Shown: positions 8,226 through 18,048 of the stretch, piece after piece | How positions within the stretch are numbered: position 1 is the stretch's first letter | How the letters are laid out: each line of letters begins with the position of its first letter | Assembly (NCBI GenBank): GCA_963748315.1 | Contig: CAVVIK010000006.1 | Span: 434,001 to 498,000, forward strand | Origin: DASPHG01 sp963748315 | GTDB taxonomy: Bacteria; Actinomycetota; Thermoleophilia; Solirubrobacterales; Thermoleophilaceae | Length of the DNA: 64,000 nucleotides | Reading direction: 5' to 3' | Program-made: the position numbers and the translations under genes | Notes under the pieces: generated by a model | Told to the model about the DNA's origin: nothing | Databases searched by the model: none | Seen by the model: only the letters and a program-made list of their open reading frames with translations

Positions 8226-9404
8226 GTGGATGTAATCCAGGATGTAGGGGCCTACGCGGGGTTTGCGGCGGTCGTGGGGCTGGCGGTGCTCGCCGCCCTG
8301 TACTTCTCTCAGGCGCGCGACCTTCGCCGCCTGCGCGAGTGGGCTGGGCGCGCACCAGAGCGCGCTGCCGAGCAGGCAGCCGTCCCCGGCAAGACGACCG
8401 AGCAGACGGCCCAGCAGGCCGCCAGGCCCGCCGCGGCCGGTGCCGTCAGGGCGGTTCCCGCCGTAAAACCGGCCGGGGCGAAGCCGGAGACCGCTGACAA
8501 ACCCGCCCCCGGGAAGCCCGGCGTGCCCACACCTGCGGCAACGCCGGCGGGCAAGCCGGCGACGGACGGAGGCGACAAGCCTGCCCCGGGAGCGGCCCCG
8601 CCGGTTCCGGCGACCGCCGCCGCTGCTGCCGCGGGAGCGGCCGCGAAGGCGTCCGGCCCCGCACCTGCGACCCCCGCCGCCGCGCCGGGCAAGGACAAGC
8701 CCGGCGAGGAGAAGAAGGACGGGGACAAGAAGGACGGGGCGAAGGCGCCCGACGGGGCTCCACCGGCGCCCGCGCCCACCGGCCCGCAACCTGCGACTCC
8801 GTCCGCGCGCCCGCCGCTTCCGCCGCCGGTCGTGCCCGCTCGCCCAGCGCCACCCGTGCGCTCGCCCGCCGCGGCTTCGTCGGTCTCGCAGTCCACCGCC
8901 GTCCTACCGGCGTCGTCTGCGCGTCTGCGCGACCGTGGGCGCGGCGGTCGATCCGGAGGCGACGGCCTCAGCGCGCGCTACATAGCCCTGATCGCGGCCG
9001 GCGTTCTTGTCATCGGCGGCGGAGTGGTCTTCGGGATCTCGCAGCTGGGCGGCGACGACGGTGGCGGCACGGCCGCGGAGCAGGCCTCCGACGAGCCGCA
9101 GGCGCCGGTCAACCCGTCGACGGTCACGGTTTCCGTCCTCAACGGCACAACCGTTCCCGGCCTCGCCGCGCAGATCGGCGACGAGGTCGAGTCGGCCGGG
9201 TTCCAGCGCGGCAACGTCGCGAACGCCGTCGATCAACAGCGCACGACGTCAACCGTCCTCTACGCGGAGGGCGCCGATCGCGAGGCCAAGCTCGTCGCCA
9301 AGAGGCTCGGCATTGCGACCGTAGAGCCGATCGACCTCGACTCCGCGGCGCTGGGCGGCAACGCCTCGGTCGTCGTGCTCGTCGGCGCCGACCAGACGCA
9401 GTAG
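8226..9404 (+). CDS. Membrane protein with LytR C-terminal (LytR_C) domain
   Basis: 392 aa, GTG start. One helix near the N terminus (about 10-28), a long Pro/Ala/Lys-rich low-complexity linker (about 45-230), a second helix (YIALIAAGVLVIGGGVVFGI, about 259-278) and a C-terminal LytR_C domain (about 300-390) starting VTVSVLNGTTVPGLAAQIG. LytR_C domains occur at the end of LCP-type wall-glycan ligases, but no LCP catalytic domain is present here. A wall-associated or scaffolding role is possible. It ends four bases from the convergent cyclase gene and lies 31 bases after the dehydratase gene. Confidence 0.78.
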   Translation: MDVIQDVGAYAGFAAVVGLAVLAALYFSQARDLRRLREWAGRAPERAAEQAAVPGKTTEQTAQQAARPAAAGAVRAVPAVKPAGAKPETADKPAPGKPGVPTPAATPAGKPATDGGDKPAPGAAPPVPATAAAAAAGAAAKASGPAPATPAAAPGKDKPGEEKKDGDKKDGAKAPDGAPPAPAPTGPQPATPSARPPLPPPVVPARPAPPVRSPAAASSVSQSTAVLPASSARLRDRGRGGRSGGDGLSARYIALIAAGVLVIGGGVVFGISQLGGDDGGGTAAEQASDEPQAPVNPSTVTVSVLNGTTVPGLAAQIGDEVESAGFQRGNVANAVDQQRTTSTVLYAEGADREAKLVAKRLGIATVEPIDLDSAALGGNASVVVLVGADQTQ

Positions 9405-9408
9405 CTAC

Positions 9409-12400
9409 TCAGACGCTCGCGAGCGTCTCGCGTGCGGCGCGCGCGAGGTGCGCGACGCCGAGCCCGTCGAATTCGTCGGCGACCGCCTCGAGGACCTCTC
9501 TCGACCGCGCGTCGCCATGCTTGGCGAGGCGCTTGCCGAGGGCCAGCCGGCAGCGCGCGGCGTCCAGCGGGCGCCCGATCGCAGTCCAGGCGTCAGCCGC
9601 CTGCTCGAGCAGCTCGTTGCCCTTGTCGAGGTCCTCGTCGGTCGCGCCCTGCGCCTCGAGCGCGGCGGCCCCTCCGACCGGGTAATGGAGGCGGTCGGCG
9701 AGGTCCGCGGCCTCGGAGGCGGCGTCGCGCGCCTGCTCCATGCGGCCGCCGAGCGCGAGGATCAGGGCGCGCGAGGACATGGCCTGGATCGACTGCGCGA
9801 TCAGGCCGGCGCGCTCGCACACGTCGAGTGCCTGTGCCAAGACGGTCTCCGCGTCCGCGTACTCCCCGCGGTCGCGCAGCACAGCGGCCAGCCCCAGCAG
9901 CGCGGCGAAGCTGACCTCCGACCAGCCGACCTGGTCGGCCAGCTCGGCGGCGCGCCGGAAAGAGCGTTCGGCCGCGTCCCAGTCGCCGCTGCGCCACCTG
10001 AGCAGCCCACGCGACGCGTACGGCAGGCAGAGCTTTCCGACGAGGCCCTCGCGCTCCGCTAGCTCGGCGCTGTCCTCGGTGAACGTCTCGACGGCGTCCC
10101 AGTCGGCGCGGTTGACGGCGAGCTGGGCGAGCGCGGCGTGCAGCTCGACCTGCGCGGGCAGGTCGCCGACCCGCTGCGCGATTGCGAGCGCCTCGGTGTA
10201 GGAGGCGCCGGCGGCGTCGTAGTCGGCGTCCGAGATCTCCAGGTGGTTGCCGAGCGCGAGCAGGGCCCTGATCGTCTCGCCCTCATCTGAGCCGCGCGCG
10301 AGCTCGACCGAGCGCTCGAGGTTCTCGCGCGCCTTGGCGGAGTCGCCGATGCGGCCGAAGACGCGCCCGAAGATGCCGTGTGCGCGGCTGGCTGCGCGAG
10401 TCTCGCCAAGCCGCTCCGCGAGCCGCAGCGCCTTCTCGGAGGCGTAGATGGCGAGCATGTTGTCGCCGGCGTGCATGTAGAGCCACGCGGCCTCTTCATA
10501 GAGACGCACCAGCTCGAGGCAGGGCGGCCCGTCCTTCAGGAGGTTCGTGCCCTTCTGGTAGTGGTCGAGCGCCTGCTTGCGGTCGCCCTTGTGCCACAGC
10601 GCCGCGCCGATCTTGCGGTGGAGGTCGCCCATCCGGCGCAGGTCCTCCTGCGAGCGGTGGAACTCGAGGCACTCCTCCCACACCTCGATCGCGGCGTCGA
10701 CGCGACCCATCCGGAGCGCGACGTCGCCCTGCTTCTCGTTGATGCGCGCGAGCGTCTCCGGGTCCTGCGTGTGGCGGATGTCGCGCGCGGCCTTGTAGTG
10801 CTTGAACGCCTCAGGGTTCGAGTACAGGAGCGCCGCGGCGTCGCCCGCCGCTTCGAGGAAGTGCAGCGCCTTGTTGTGCAGCGGCTGGCGCTCGAGATCG
10901 GGCAGCCCGGACTCCTCCGCGAGGATCGCGGCGCGGCCGTAGTGCTCCGCGAGCACCGTGACCACCTCGTCCGTGCGGTCGCCCATCCGCTCCTCGATGA
11001 AGCGCCCGACCTCGAAGTGCTTCGCGCTGCGCACCGACTTCGGCAGCATCCCGTAGGCGACGTCGCGAATGAGCACGTGCTTGAAGGCGTACTCCTGCTC
11101 ACCTGCGAGCTGGCTCCCCAGCGACGGGATGACCAGGTCCTTCTCCTGGAGCGACAGGAGGGCGTCGTGCAGGTCGAACCCGGCGTCGCGCGCCACGGCC
11201 GCCAGCGAGCCCTCCCAGAACGTCCGGCCGACCACGGATGCCTGCTGTACGAGCTGGCGCTCGTGGGGCTCGAGCGAGTCGAGCCGCGCGGCGAGCAGCG
11301 CCTGGACGGTGCCCGGCAGCTCTGCCGTCTCGACCGATCCCTCCTCGGCCAGCATGCGCGCCATCTCTTCGGCGAAGAACGGGTTGCCGCCGGCGCGCGT
11401 CGCCACCGCATCCGCCGCCTTCTGCGCGTCGGCGCCCTCGGGCATCAGCGCGGTCACGAGCTCGCGCGTCTCGTCGGCGCTCAGCGGGTCGAGGAAGATC
11501 GATGTCGCACCACGGCGCCCGCCACCCCAGGCGGGCCGGTGCTCGAGCAGCTCGTCGCGAGCGAGGCAGAGGATGAGGAGCGGCCCGCGCACCCACTGCG
11601 CCAGGTACTCGATCAGGTCGAGCATGCCGTGGTCCGCCCAGTGGATGTCCTCGAAGGCGAGGACGAGCGGCTGCTCTTCAGAGCGCGCCTCCATCGCGGC
11701 GCGGATCGCAGAGAAGAAGGCCTCGCGCAGCTTCTGCGGATCGTCCATCTCCACCGGCATGGGCTCGTCCGGCACCTCGATGCCCAGCAGGCGCGCTACG
11801 AGCGCCGCGCGCCGTTCGACGGCCTCGCGCTCACCCTCTTCATTCAGCAGCAGCCCGCAGGCGTAGTCCTTGATCTTCTCCCAGGCCTTGTCGGCGCTGT
11901 CCTCGTCGCGGATCCCGGCGTCGGCGCGGATGACCTCGCCGAGCGCCCAGTAGACGACGCCGGAGCCATACGGGAGGCAGCGGCCTTCGCGGAACGCGGG
12001 TGCCTCCTCGGCGAGCTGTTCGACCCGCTGGCGGAACTCGTGCAGGAGCCGCGACTTGCCGACGCCCGCCTGCCCGATCAGCGTGACCAGGTGCGGGCGG
12101 CGCTCGCGCGTGACACGGCCGTACAGCGACTCCATCAGCGACAGCTCGTCGTCGCGCCCCACGAGCGGCGTGGCCACGCGCGCGCGGGCGCGCCGGGTCG
12201 GCTGGGCCGACGCCAGGCAAGCGGCCTCCCACGCGGGCACGGGCTGGGCCTTGCCCTTCAGGTGCAGCGGGTCAAGCGCGCGGTATTCGACCTCGCCGGA
12301 TGTCGCGCGGTATGTCCGCTCGCCGACGGTGACCGTGCCCGGCCGTCCGGCGGCCTGCAGCCGCGCGGCGACGTTGACGGTGTCGCCGATGACGGTGTAG

Positions 12401-12990
12401 CCGTCGCCGACCGCGCCGGCCAGGACCTCGCCGGTGTTGATGCCGACGCGCAGCTGGAAGCTGGCGCCGTGGCGGGCGGTGAGCAGGGCGTTGATCTCCT
12501 CCATCGCGTTCTGCATCCCGAGCGCCGCGCGCACGGCCCGCTCCTCGTCGTCCTCGTGCGCAACCGGCGCGCCGAAGACGGCCATCACGTTGTCGCCGAT
12601 GTACTTGTCGACGGTCCCGCCATGGCGGGTGACCTCCTCGCCGAGCCGGCGGAGCGCGCCGTCGACGAGCGCCTTGACGCTCTCGGGGTCCATCCGCTCC
12701 GACACGGCCGTGTAGCCGGACAGGTCGGCGAACAGGACGGTCACCTGCCGCCGTTCGTCGGCCGGCGTCGCACGAGCCGCGGGAGGCGGCGCTGGCGCTG
12801 GTGCCGGCTGCTGCGCCGCGGGCGCGGCCGCCGGGTCGAGCGCGGAGCCACACGACATGCAGAACTTCGCCTCCGGCGGCGCGGGTGTCCCACACGAAGG
12901 GCAGCGGCGCTCGAGCTGGGCGCCACACGACATGCAGAACTTCGCTGCTGCGGGATTTGCGCTTCCGCAGTTGTTGCAGGTCTGCTCCAT
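9409..12990 (-). CDS. Zinc-ribbon class III nucleotidyl cyclase fused to ATPase and TPR domains
   Basis: A 1193-residue signalling protein. Order: two zinc ribbons (CNNCGSANPAAAKFCMSCG and a second CPSCG...CMSCG, residues 5-48); a Pro/Ala linker; a class III adenylate/guanylate cyclase domain (about 80-250) with metal-binding VLFADLSGYT and DKYIGDNVMAVFG; an AAA/STAND-type ATPase with P-loop LIGQAGVGKSRLLHEF near 307 and a Walker B-like VLAFEDIHWAD; then TPR-like helical repeats to the end (about 780-1190). ATG 12990 was chosen because it precedes the first Cys pair; upstream in-frame sequence is antisense to the next gene. Such proteins are common in soil actinobacteria; ligand and target are unknown. 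Confidence 0.88.
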   Translation of the reverse strand: MEQTCNNCGSANPAAAKFCMSCGAQLERRCPSCGTPAPPEAKFCMSCGSALDPAAAPAAQQPAPAPAPPPAARATPADERRQVTVLFADLSGYTAVSERMDPESVKALVDGALRRLGEEVTRHGGTVDKYIGDNVMAVFGAPVAHEDDEERAVRAALGMQNAMEEINALLTARHGASFQLRVGINTGEVLAGAVGDGYTVIGDTVNVAARLQAAGRPGTVTVGERTYRATSGEVEYRALDPLHLKGKAQPVPAWEAACLASAQPTRRARARVATPLVGRDDELSLMESLYGRVTRERRPHLVTLIGQAGVGKSRLLHEFRQRVEQLAEEAPAFREGRCLPYGSGVVYWALGEVIRADAGIRDEDSADKAWEKIKDYACGLLLNEEGEREAVERRAALVARLLGIEVPDEPMPVEMDDPQKLREAFFSAIRAAMEARSEEQPLVLAFEDIHWADHGMLDLIEYLAQWVRGPLLILCLARDELLEHRPAWGGGRRGATSIFLDPLSADETRELVTALMPEGADAQKAADAVATRAGGNPFFAEEMARMLAEEGSVETAELPGTVQALLAARLDSLEPHERQLVQQASVVGRTFWEGSLAAVARDAGFDLHDALLSLQEKDLVIPSLGSQLAGEQEYAFKHVLIRDVAYGMLPKSVRSAKHFEVGRFIEERMGDRTDEVVTVLAEHYGRAAILAEESGLPDLERQPLHNKALHFLEAAGDAAALLYSNPEAFKHYKAARDIRHTQDPETLARINEKQGDVALRMGRVDAAIEVWEECLEFHRSQEDLRRMGDLHRKIGAALWHKGDRKQALDHYQKGTNLLKDGPPCLELVRLYEEAAWLYMHAGDNMLAIYASEKALRLAERLGETRAASRAHGIFGRVFGRIGDSAKARENLERSVELARGSDEGETIRALLALGNHLEISDADYDAAGASYTEALAIAQRVGDLPAQVELHAALAQLAVNRADWDAVETFTEDSAELAEREGLVGKLCLPYASRGLLRWRSGDWDAAERSFRRAAELADQVGWSEVSFAALLGLAAVLRDRGEYADAETVLAQALDVCERAGLIAQSIQAMSSRALILALGGRMEQARDAASEAADLADRLHYPVGGAAALEAQGATDEDLDKGNELLEQAADAWTAIGRPLDAARCRLALGKRLAKHGDARSREVLEAVADEFDGLGVAHLARAARETLASV

Positions 12991-13080
12991 CGCCCGAAAT
13001 TCGAGTGTACGGGAGCGTTTGGGGCTGCCCACAGTGATCTGGGTCACACCTTGCAGGCGAGCCTCGTAACCTGCCGCGTC

Positions 13081-13839
13081 GTGCCCGATTTCCTGGACCT
13101 GCCCGAGCGGCAGGTAAAGCCGCGCTCCGAGGGCGTGACGCACGTGATCGACACCGGCCTGTCCGCGGCCGAGGCCGCGAGCTTCGCGGACACGGCGGGG
13201 GAGTACGTCGACTTCATCCGGCTCGGCTGGGGCACCGCGTACGTCACCAATGACCTGGAGGCGAAACTGGACGCCTACCGCTCGCGGGGCGTCCCGGTGC
13301 TGCTCGGCGGCACGCTCACCGAGCTCGCGTGGACCCAGGGTCGCGTCGACGAGTTCGGCGCGTGGCTGAAGGAGCTCGGCATCGAGCACGTCGAGGTGTC
13401 GAGCGGGACCGTGCAGATCCCGTCCGACGAGAAGGCTGCTCTGATCGAGAAGCTGGCCGCCGACTTCACGGTCTTCGCCGAGGTCGGCGAGAAGGATCCC
13501 CAGGCGCTGCTCGCCCCGTACCGGTGGGTCGCGCTGATCAAGGAGGCGCTCGAAGCCGGGGCGGCGCAGGTGGTCTGCGAGGGCCGGGTCACGGGCGATG
13601 CCGGCATGTACCGCCCGGACGGCGAGCCGCGCACCGGCCTGATCGATGAGATCGTCCACGAGATCGACCAGTCGAAGCTGATCTTCGAGGCACCTCGCAA
13701 GCACCAGCAGGTGCGCTTCATCGAGGTGCTCGGGCCGCAGGTCAACCTCGGCAACGTCCTGCCCGAGGACGCGCTCTCACTCGAGACGCTGCGGCTCGGG
13801 CTGCGTGCGGACACGCTGAAGCTCTTCCACGAGAAGTGA
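13081..13839 (+). CDS. Phosphosulfolactate synthase-like protein (ComA family)
   Basis: 252 aa, GTG start. ComA adds sulfite to phosphoenolpyruvate to give (R)-2-phospho-3-sulfolactate, a TIM-barrel reaction of coenzyme M and sulfolactate biosynthesis. Family features seen are GVTHVIDTGLS near the N terminus, EYVDFIRLGWGTAYV, and the late ...LIFEAPRKHQQVRFIEVLGPQVNLGNV segment. ComA relatives also occur in bacteria without coenzyme M. The TGA stop overlaps the start of a histidine phosphatase as GTGA, suggesting coupled translation and perhaps a phosphatase step on the product. Family is well supported; the substrate in this organism is inference. Confidence 0.82.
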   Translation: MPDFLDLPERQVKPRSEGVTHVIDTGLSAAEAASFADTAGEYVDFIRLGWGTAYVTNDLEAKLDAYRSRGVPVLLGGTLTELAWTQGRVDEFGAWLKELGIEHVEVSSGTVQIPSDEKAALIEKLAADFTVFAEVGEKDPQALLAPYRWVALIKEALEAGAAQVVCEGRVTGDAGMYRPDGEPRTGLIDEIVHEIDQSKLIFEAPRKHQQVRFIEVLGPQVNLGNVLPEDALSLETLRLGLRADTLKLFHEK

Positions 13840-14395
13840 TCCTGCTCGCCCGCCACGGCGAGACGGACGACAACGTCCCGCCGCAGCGGGTTCAGGGATG
13901 GATCGACTCGCCGCTCAACGATCGCGGCCGCACCCAGGCGCGCGAGCTCGCCGCCGCCGTGAAGACTCGCGAGGTGGCGGCGGTGTACTCCAGCCATCTG
14001 TCGCGCGCGCGCGAGACGGCGGAGATCGTCGCCCGCGAGCTCGGGCTAGAGGTGACGTCCGACGCGCGCCTGGCCGAGTCGAACCGCGGCGACTGGGAGG
14101 GCCGGCTGCTCGACGAGATCGAGCGCGATGAGCCGGAGCTATGGGCCGCCTGGAGGCGGGGTGGCGCCGACTTCCGCTTTCCCGGCGGCGAGTCGCTGGC
14201 CGAGCATGCCGAACGAGTCACGGCTGCGCTCGCTGAGGTGCGCGCGGGACCGCTTCCGGCGCTGTGCGTTTGCCACGGGGGGACGATCCGCTGCGCGTTC
14301 GCGCTGACTAACCCTCGCGGTCTCGATCTTTTCACGAGCTCGACGTCCCGAACGCCCAGCTCCTCGAGCTGCCCGGCGCGGGTAAGGCTGGGTAG
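13836..14395 (+). CDS. Histidine phosphatase family protein, interrupted by an apparent frameshift
   Basis: Phosphoglycerate-mutase-like phosphatase of about 186 aa. The phosphohistidine motif LLARHGETDDN opens the protein, and the second catalytic His lies in VCHGGTIRCAF. Near 14328-14332 the frame breaks: the expected continuation FHELDVPNAQLLELPGAG is encoded one frame away and ends at TAG 14395. Adding one T to the run of four Ts would restore it. Left unrepaired, the frame runs on antisense through the next gene, so the shift is probably a base-call error or a very recent mutation. Start GTG overlaps the ComA-like stop. It may dephosphorylate phosphosulfolactate (inference). Confidence 0.75.
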
Positions 14396-14477
14396 GGAGG
14401 GCGCCTGTCACGAGTCTGCTGTAGACCCCGTATATGGAGGTCCAGAGCGGAATGATTCCGCCGGCGGATCCCGACCT

Positions 14478-15782
14478 CTACCCCGCTGCCGTTTTCCGCC
14501 TCTTACCGCCGCCTTCCTGCTTCTTCCCGCCTTCCTTCCGAGGCTTGAGCGCGAGCTGCGTCGCGTAGCCCGTGAGGTAGAGGGTCTTGCCGTCCGAGAG
14601 CGGTGGCGAGAAGCCTCCGCCGTCGTGCCGGAAGACCTCCTTCCCGGTGCGCACGTCGAGGCCGTGCGTCTCGCGCGTGGCGAGGTTCGAGAAGTAAACG
14701 ACACGCCCGATGACGCTGACCGCCCCCGAGATCCGGCCCGGGGACTGGAACGACCACCGCTCCGCGCCGGAGCGCGCGTCGAACGCGTAGAAGCGGCCCG
14801 TGTAGGAGCCGATGAAGACCGTCGGGCCGCGTCCTTTCACAGACGCGGCGGCGGGCCCCGAGTAGACGTAGGAGCCGGTCGACTGCGTCCAGGCGAGATC
14901 GCCGCCGCTGGCGGTGAAGGAGTACACGCGCCCGTCGGTGTTCCCCATGTAGACGCGGCCGAACGCCACGGCGGGCGTCGAGTAGAAGTTGCCGCTGCGG
15001 CCGAGCGACAGGCCGGACGTCCCACTGGTCCAAGCGGCCTTGCCGTCACTCGCGCGGATCGCATAGGCGGTCCCGCCGTACGCGCCGAAGTAGAGCTTGT
15101 GGTCGGAGTACGCGAGGGCCGCCTTGACCGCCCCGCTCGCGCCGTAGGTCCAGATCGTGTGGCCGTTCTTCGCGTTGACCGCGTAGATCGTGCCGTCCTC
15201 CGACCCGAAGTACACGCGCCCGTTGCGCACGAGCGGCGACGACTCGGTTCGGCTGGGGATGTCCTTCCTCCAGATCACCTTCCCGTTGTCGGCCCGCAGG
15301 CAGGTGATCCGTCCGTCCAGCGTCACCGCATATAGCCGGCCGTCGTCCCACGCGGGCGAGGCGGCGCTGAGGGTGCCGATGCTCCGCTTCCAGCGCCGCT
15401 TCCCGGTCTTCGCGTTGAGCGCAACCGCGGTGCCCTTGTTGGAGACGTAGAAGAGCGTCTCCTTTGCGAGCACCGGCGGGAACTCGAGCAGGCTGTCGGC
15501 GCGGTGGCGCCACACGCGCTTGAAGGGCGGGTCGACGCTCTTCGTCGGGAAGTACTTGGCGCGATCGGGCGTGTACCCGAATATCGGCCAGACGAAGTCC
15601 TTGGGCTTGCGCTTCTCCGCCTTCGGCTCCTCGCTGGGGGCCGTGAACTCCGCATCGGGATTCGACACGTCCTCGGGAGCGCGGCCCCAGATCAGCCACA
15701 CGGCGAGGCCGCCAGCGGCGAGCGCGACGAGCGCAGCGACGACGTACGCCCAGCGGGGGAACCGGCGTTGCATCCGCGGCAT
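14478..15782 (-). CDS. Membrane-anchored PQQ-like beta-propeller protein
   Basis: 434 aa. A short cytoplasmic start and one helix (WAYVVAALVALAAGGLAVWL, about 11-30) anchor an extracellular domain of repeated blades, each with the PQQ/WD-like pattern of aromatic-Tyr-x-Gly...Tyr-Ala-x-(D/N)-(A)-x-(S/T/N)-G-x-x-x-W. Examples are VYFGSEDGTIYAVNAKNGHT and RFYAFDARSGAERWSF. At least seven blades are visible. No PQQ-dependent dehydrogenase active site was seen, so a BamB-like binding or scaffolding role is more likely. The C terminus is Lys/Gly-rich. It is divergent from alanine dehydrogenase, with 26 bp between starts. Confidence 0.8.
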   Translation of the reverse strand: MPRMQRRFPRWAYVVAALVALAAGGLAVWLIWGRAPEDVSNPDAEFTAPSEEPKAEKRKPKDFVWPIFGYTPDRAKYFPTKSVDPPFKRVWRHRADSLLEFPPVLAKETLFYVSNKGTAVALNAKTGKRRWKRSIGTLSAASPAWDDGRLYAVTLDGRITCLRADNGKVIWRKDIPSRTESSPLVRNGRVYFGSEDGTIYAVNAKNGHTIWTYGASGAVKAALAYSDHKLYFGAYGGTAYAIRASDGKAAWTSGTSGLSLGRSGNFYSTPAVAFGRVYMGNTDGRVYSFTASGGDLAWTQSTGSYVYSGPAAASVKGRGPTVFIGSYTGRFYAFDARSGAERWSFQSPGRISGAVSVIGRVVYFSNLATRETHGLDVRTGKEVFRHDGGGFSPPLSDGKTLYLTGYATQLALKPRKEGGKKQEGGGKRRKTAAG

Positions 15783-15808
15783 GCTAGGGAGCGCATAGGC
15801 TTGCTCGC

Positions 15809-16924
15809 GTGAAGGTCGGCGTTCCGACGGAGATCAAGCCCGACGAATACCGCGTTGCGCTGACCCCCGCCGGGACGCGCGAGCTCACCGAGCACGGACA
15901 CGAGGTGATCGTCCAGGCGGGCGCGGGCGACGGCAGCGTGATCCCCGACGCCGAGTACGAGGAGCAAGGAGCGAGGATCGCGCCGGACGCCGGGGCCGTC
16001 TTCGCCGAGGCCGATCTGATCCTGAAGGTGAAGGAGCCGCAGGAGTCCGAGGTCGCGCTGCTGCGCGAGGGACAGCTGCTCTTCACCTATCTGCACCTCG
16101 CGCCCGCGCCCGAGCTGACGCAGGCGCTGCGCGACAGCGGCGCCGTGTGCATCGCCTACGAGACGGTCGAGGACTCGGGCGGGCACCTGCCGCTGCTCGC
16201 GCCGATGAGCGAGGTCGCCGGCAAGATCGCGACGCAGGCCGGGGCGTTCATGCTCGAGCGCCCACTCGGTGGCCGCGGCGTCCTGCTGGGCGGCGTCCCG
16301 GGCGTGCCGGCCGCAACCGTCATGGTGATCGGCGGCGGCGTCGTCGGCATGAACGCCGCCTTCATCGCGATCGGCATGGAGGCCGACGTGTTCGTGTTCG
16401 ACACCAACATCGATCGCCTCCGCGAGCTCGACGTCTTCTTCGGCGGCCGCGCCTCCACCGTGTACTCGAGCACGCTCGCGGTCGAGCAGATGCTTCCCCA
16501 GGTCGACCTCGTGATCGGCGCCGTGCTCATCCATGGGGCCCGTGCGCCGCATGTGATCCGGCGCGAGCAGCTCGCGCTGATGAAGCGCCGGGCCGTGCTC
16601 GTGGACGTCTCGATCGACCAGGGAGGCTGCTTCGAGACCTCGCGGCCGACGACGCACTCAGACCCCACCTACGAGGTCGACGGCATCACCCACTACTGCG
16701 TCACCAACATGCCCGGCGCGGTGCCCGTCACCTCCACGTTCGCGCTCACCAACGCGACGCTGCCCTACGCGCTCGCGCTGGCCGACCGCGGCTTGGAGGC
16801 CGTGCTCGAGGACCCGGGGCTGCGGTCAGGGCTGAACGTGGCCAGGGGCAAGGTGACCCACCCCGCCGTTGCCAGCGGCGTCGGCGTGGAATACGTCGCC
16901 CCGGAGCAGGCGCTGGCGAGCTAG
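15809..16924 (+). CDS. ald: Alanine dehydrogenase
   Basis: NAD-dependent interconversion of alanine and pyruvate plus ammonia. 371 aa, the usual length, GTG start. The N-terminal [20 protein letters not shown] is the family opening with the catalytic Lys/Arg region; the Rossmann motif reads [12 protein letters not shown] near 170; the catalytic Asp region appears as the [16 protein letters not shown] segment, and [16 protein letters not shown] is the conserved C-terminal signature. It stands 32 bases before the glycosyltransferase gene; the functional link between them is not obvious. Confidence 0.95.
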   Translation: MKVGVPTEIKPDEYRVALTPAGTRELTEHGHEVIVQAGAGDGSVIPDAEYEEQGARIAPDAGAVFAEADLILKVKEPQESEVALLREGQLLFTYLHLAPAPELTQALRDSGAVCIAYETVEDSGGHLPLLAPMSEVAGKIATQAGAFMLERPLGGRGVLLGGVPGVPAATVMVIGGGVVGMNAAFIAIGMEADVFVFDTNIDRLRELDVFFGGRASTVYSSTLAVEQMLPQVDLVIGAVLIHGARAPHVIRREQLALMKRRAVLVDVSIDQGGCFETSRPTTHSDPTYEVDGITHYCVTNMPGAVPVTSTFALTNATLPYALALADRGLEAVLEDPGLRSGLNVARGKVTHPAVASGVGVEYVAPEQALAS

Positions 16925-16955
16925 GGCCCCGGCCGCATCCGTAGGCTCCCCGCCG

Positions 16956-18048
16956 ATGCTGGAGCTCGTCTTCTGGGTCGCCGCTGGGCTGCTCGTGTAC
17001 ACGCACGTCGGCTATCCGCTGCTGCTCAGGCTCCTCGCTCGCCGCGAGCGGCAGGCGCCGGCGCCCGACGAGCTGCCGAGCGTCTCGCTGATCGTCGCGG
17101 CGCACGACGAGGAGGACGTGATCGAGCGCCGCGTCCAGAACGCACTCGCGCTCGATTACCCGCGCGAGCGCCTCGAGCTGGTCGTCAGCTCCGACGGCTC
17201 GACCGACGCGACGGTGGAGCGCGCGCGCGCCGCGGGCGCGGATCTCGTCCTGGACCTGCCGCGCGGGGGCAAGATCCGGGCCCAGGACGCCGCGGTCGAG
17301 CGCGCGCGCGGAGAGATCGTCGCGTTCTCGGACGCGAACGCCTACTGGGAGCCGGATGCCATGCGCGCGCTCATCGCCTCGTTCGGCGATCCGGAGGTCG
17401 GCTACGTCTGCGGCCAGGTCCGGTTCGTGGATGACGCGGGCACGAACATGGAGGGGCTCTACTGGCGCTACGAGATGTGGATCCGGTCGCTCGAGTCGCG
17501 CCTCGCGGGCGTGACCGGAGGCAACGGTGCGATCTACGCCGTGCGCAGGGACGACTACGTCGTCGTCGACCCGCGCATGGGCCACGACCTGTCGTTCCCG
17601 TTCAACATGGTGAAGCGCGGCCGGCGACCCGTCTATGAGCCGCGGGCGCTCGCGACGGAGAAGATGGTGCCGACGATCGAGGGCGAGTTCGCCCGCAAGC
17701 GGCGCATGATGGGCCACGGTTGGCTGATCGTCTTGCGCGGCGGCCTCCTGTCACCGCGCGGATACGGCCCCCTCTACGCGCTCGAGATATTCAGCCACCG
17801 CGTGCTGCGGTACCTGTCGCCCGTTTCTCCACCTGATCGCGCTCGGGGTCAACATCGCGCTCGTCGGCGAGGGGGCGTTGTACGTGGCCACCCTCGCGAT
17901 CCAGCTCGCCTTGCTCGTGGGCGCGCTCGTGGGAGTGCGGATCGCGCGCTACTACGTACTCATGACAGCGTCGCTCGCGGCGGGCCTGTGGGACTGGCTG
18001 CGCCGCGGGACGCCCGCCGAGTGGGAGAAGGCGGAGGGCACGCGGTGA
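16956..18048 (+). CDS. Family 2 glycosyltransferase, membrane-associated, with an apparent +1 frameshift
   Basis: About 363 aa once repaired. A hydrophobic N-terminal helix leads into a GT2 domain: PSVSLIVAAHDEEDVIERRV, the SSDGSTDAT motif, and the DANAYW acceptor/metal region. C-terminal helices follow. At 17820 the frame breaks: TCG CCC GTT should be TCG CCG TTT, that is, one C too many. In the shifted frame the protein continues as FLHLIALGVNIALVGEGAL plus two membrane helices and ends at TGA 18048, which shares GTGA with the next start. The preserved downstream coding suggests a sequencing error. It probably adds a sugar to a lipid- or peptidoglycan-linked acceptor. Confidence 0.78.

Noticed and set aside
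10378..13080. Very long plus-strand open frame leading into the ComA-like gene
   Set aside because: It is antisense to the cyclase-ATPase gene, whose domains are unmistakable; long antisense frames are expected at this GC content. Only the part from GTG 13081 is a real gene.
14396..15335. Continuation of the histidine-phosphatase frame
   Set aside because: Antisense to the PQQ-like propeller gene; the natural protein end is one frame away at 14395.
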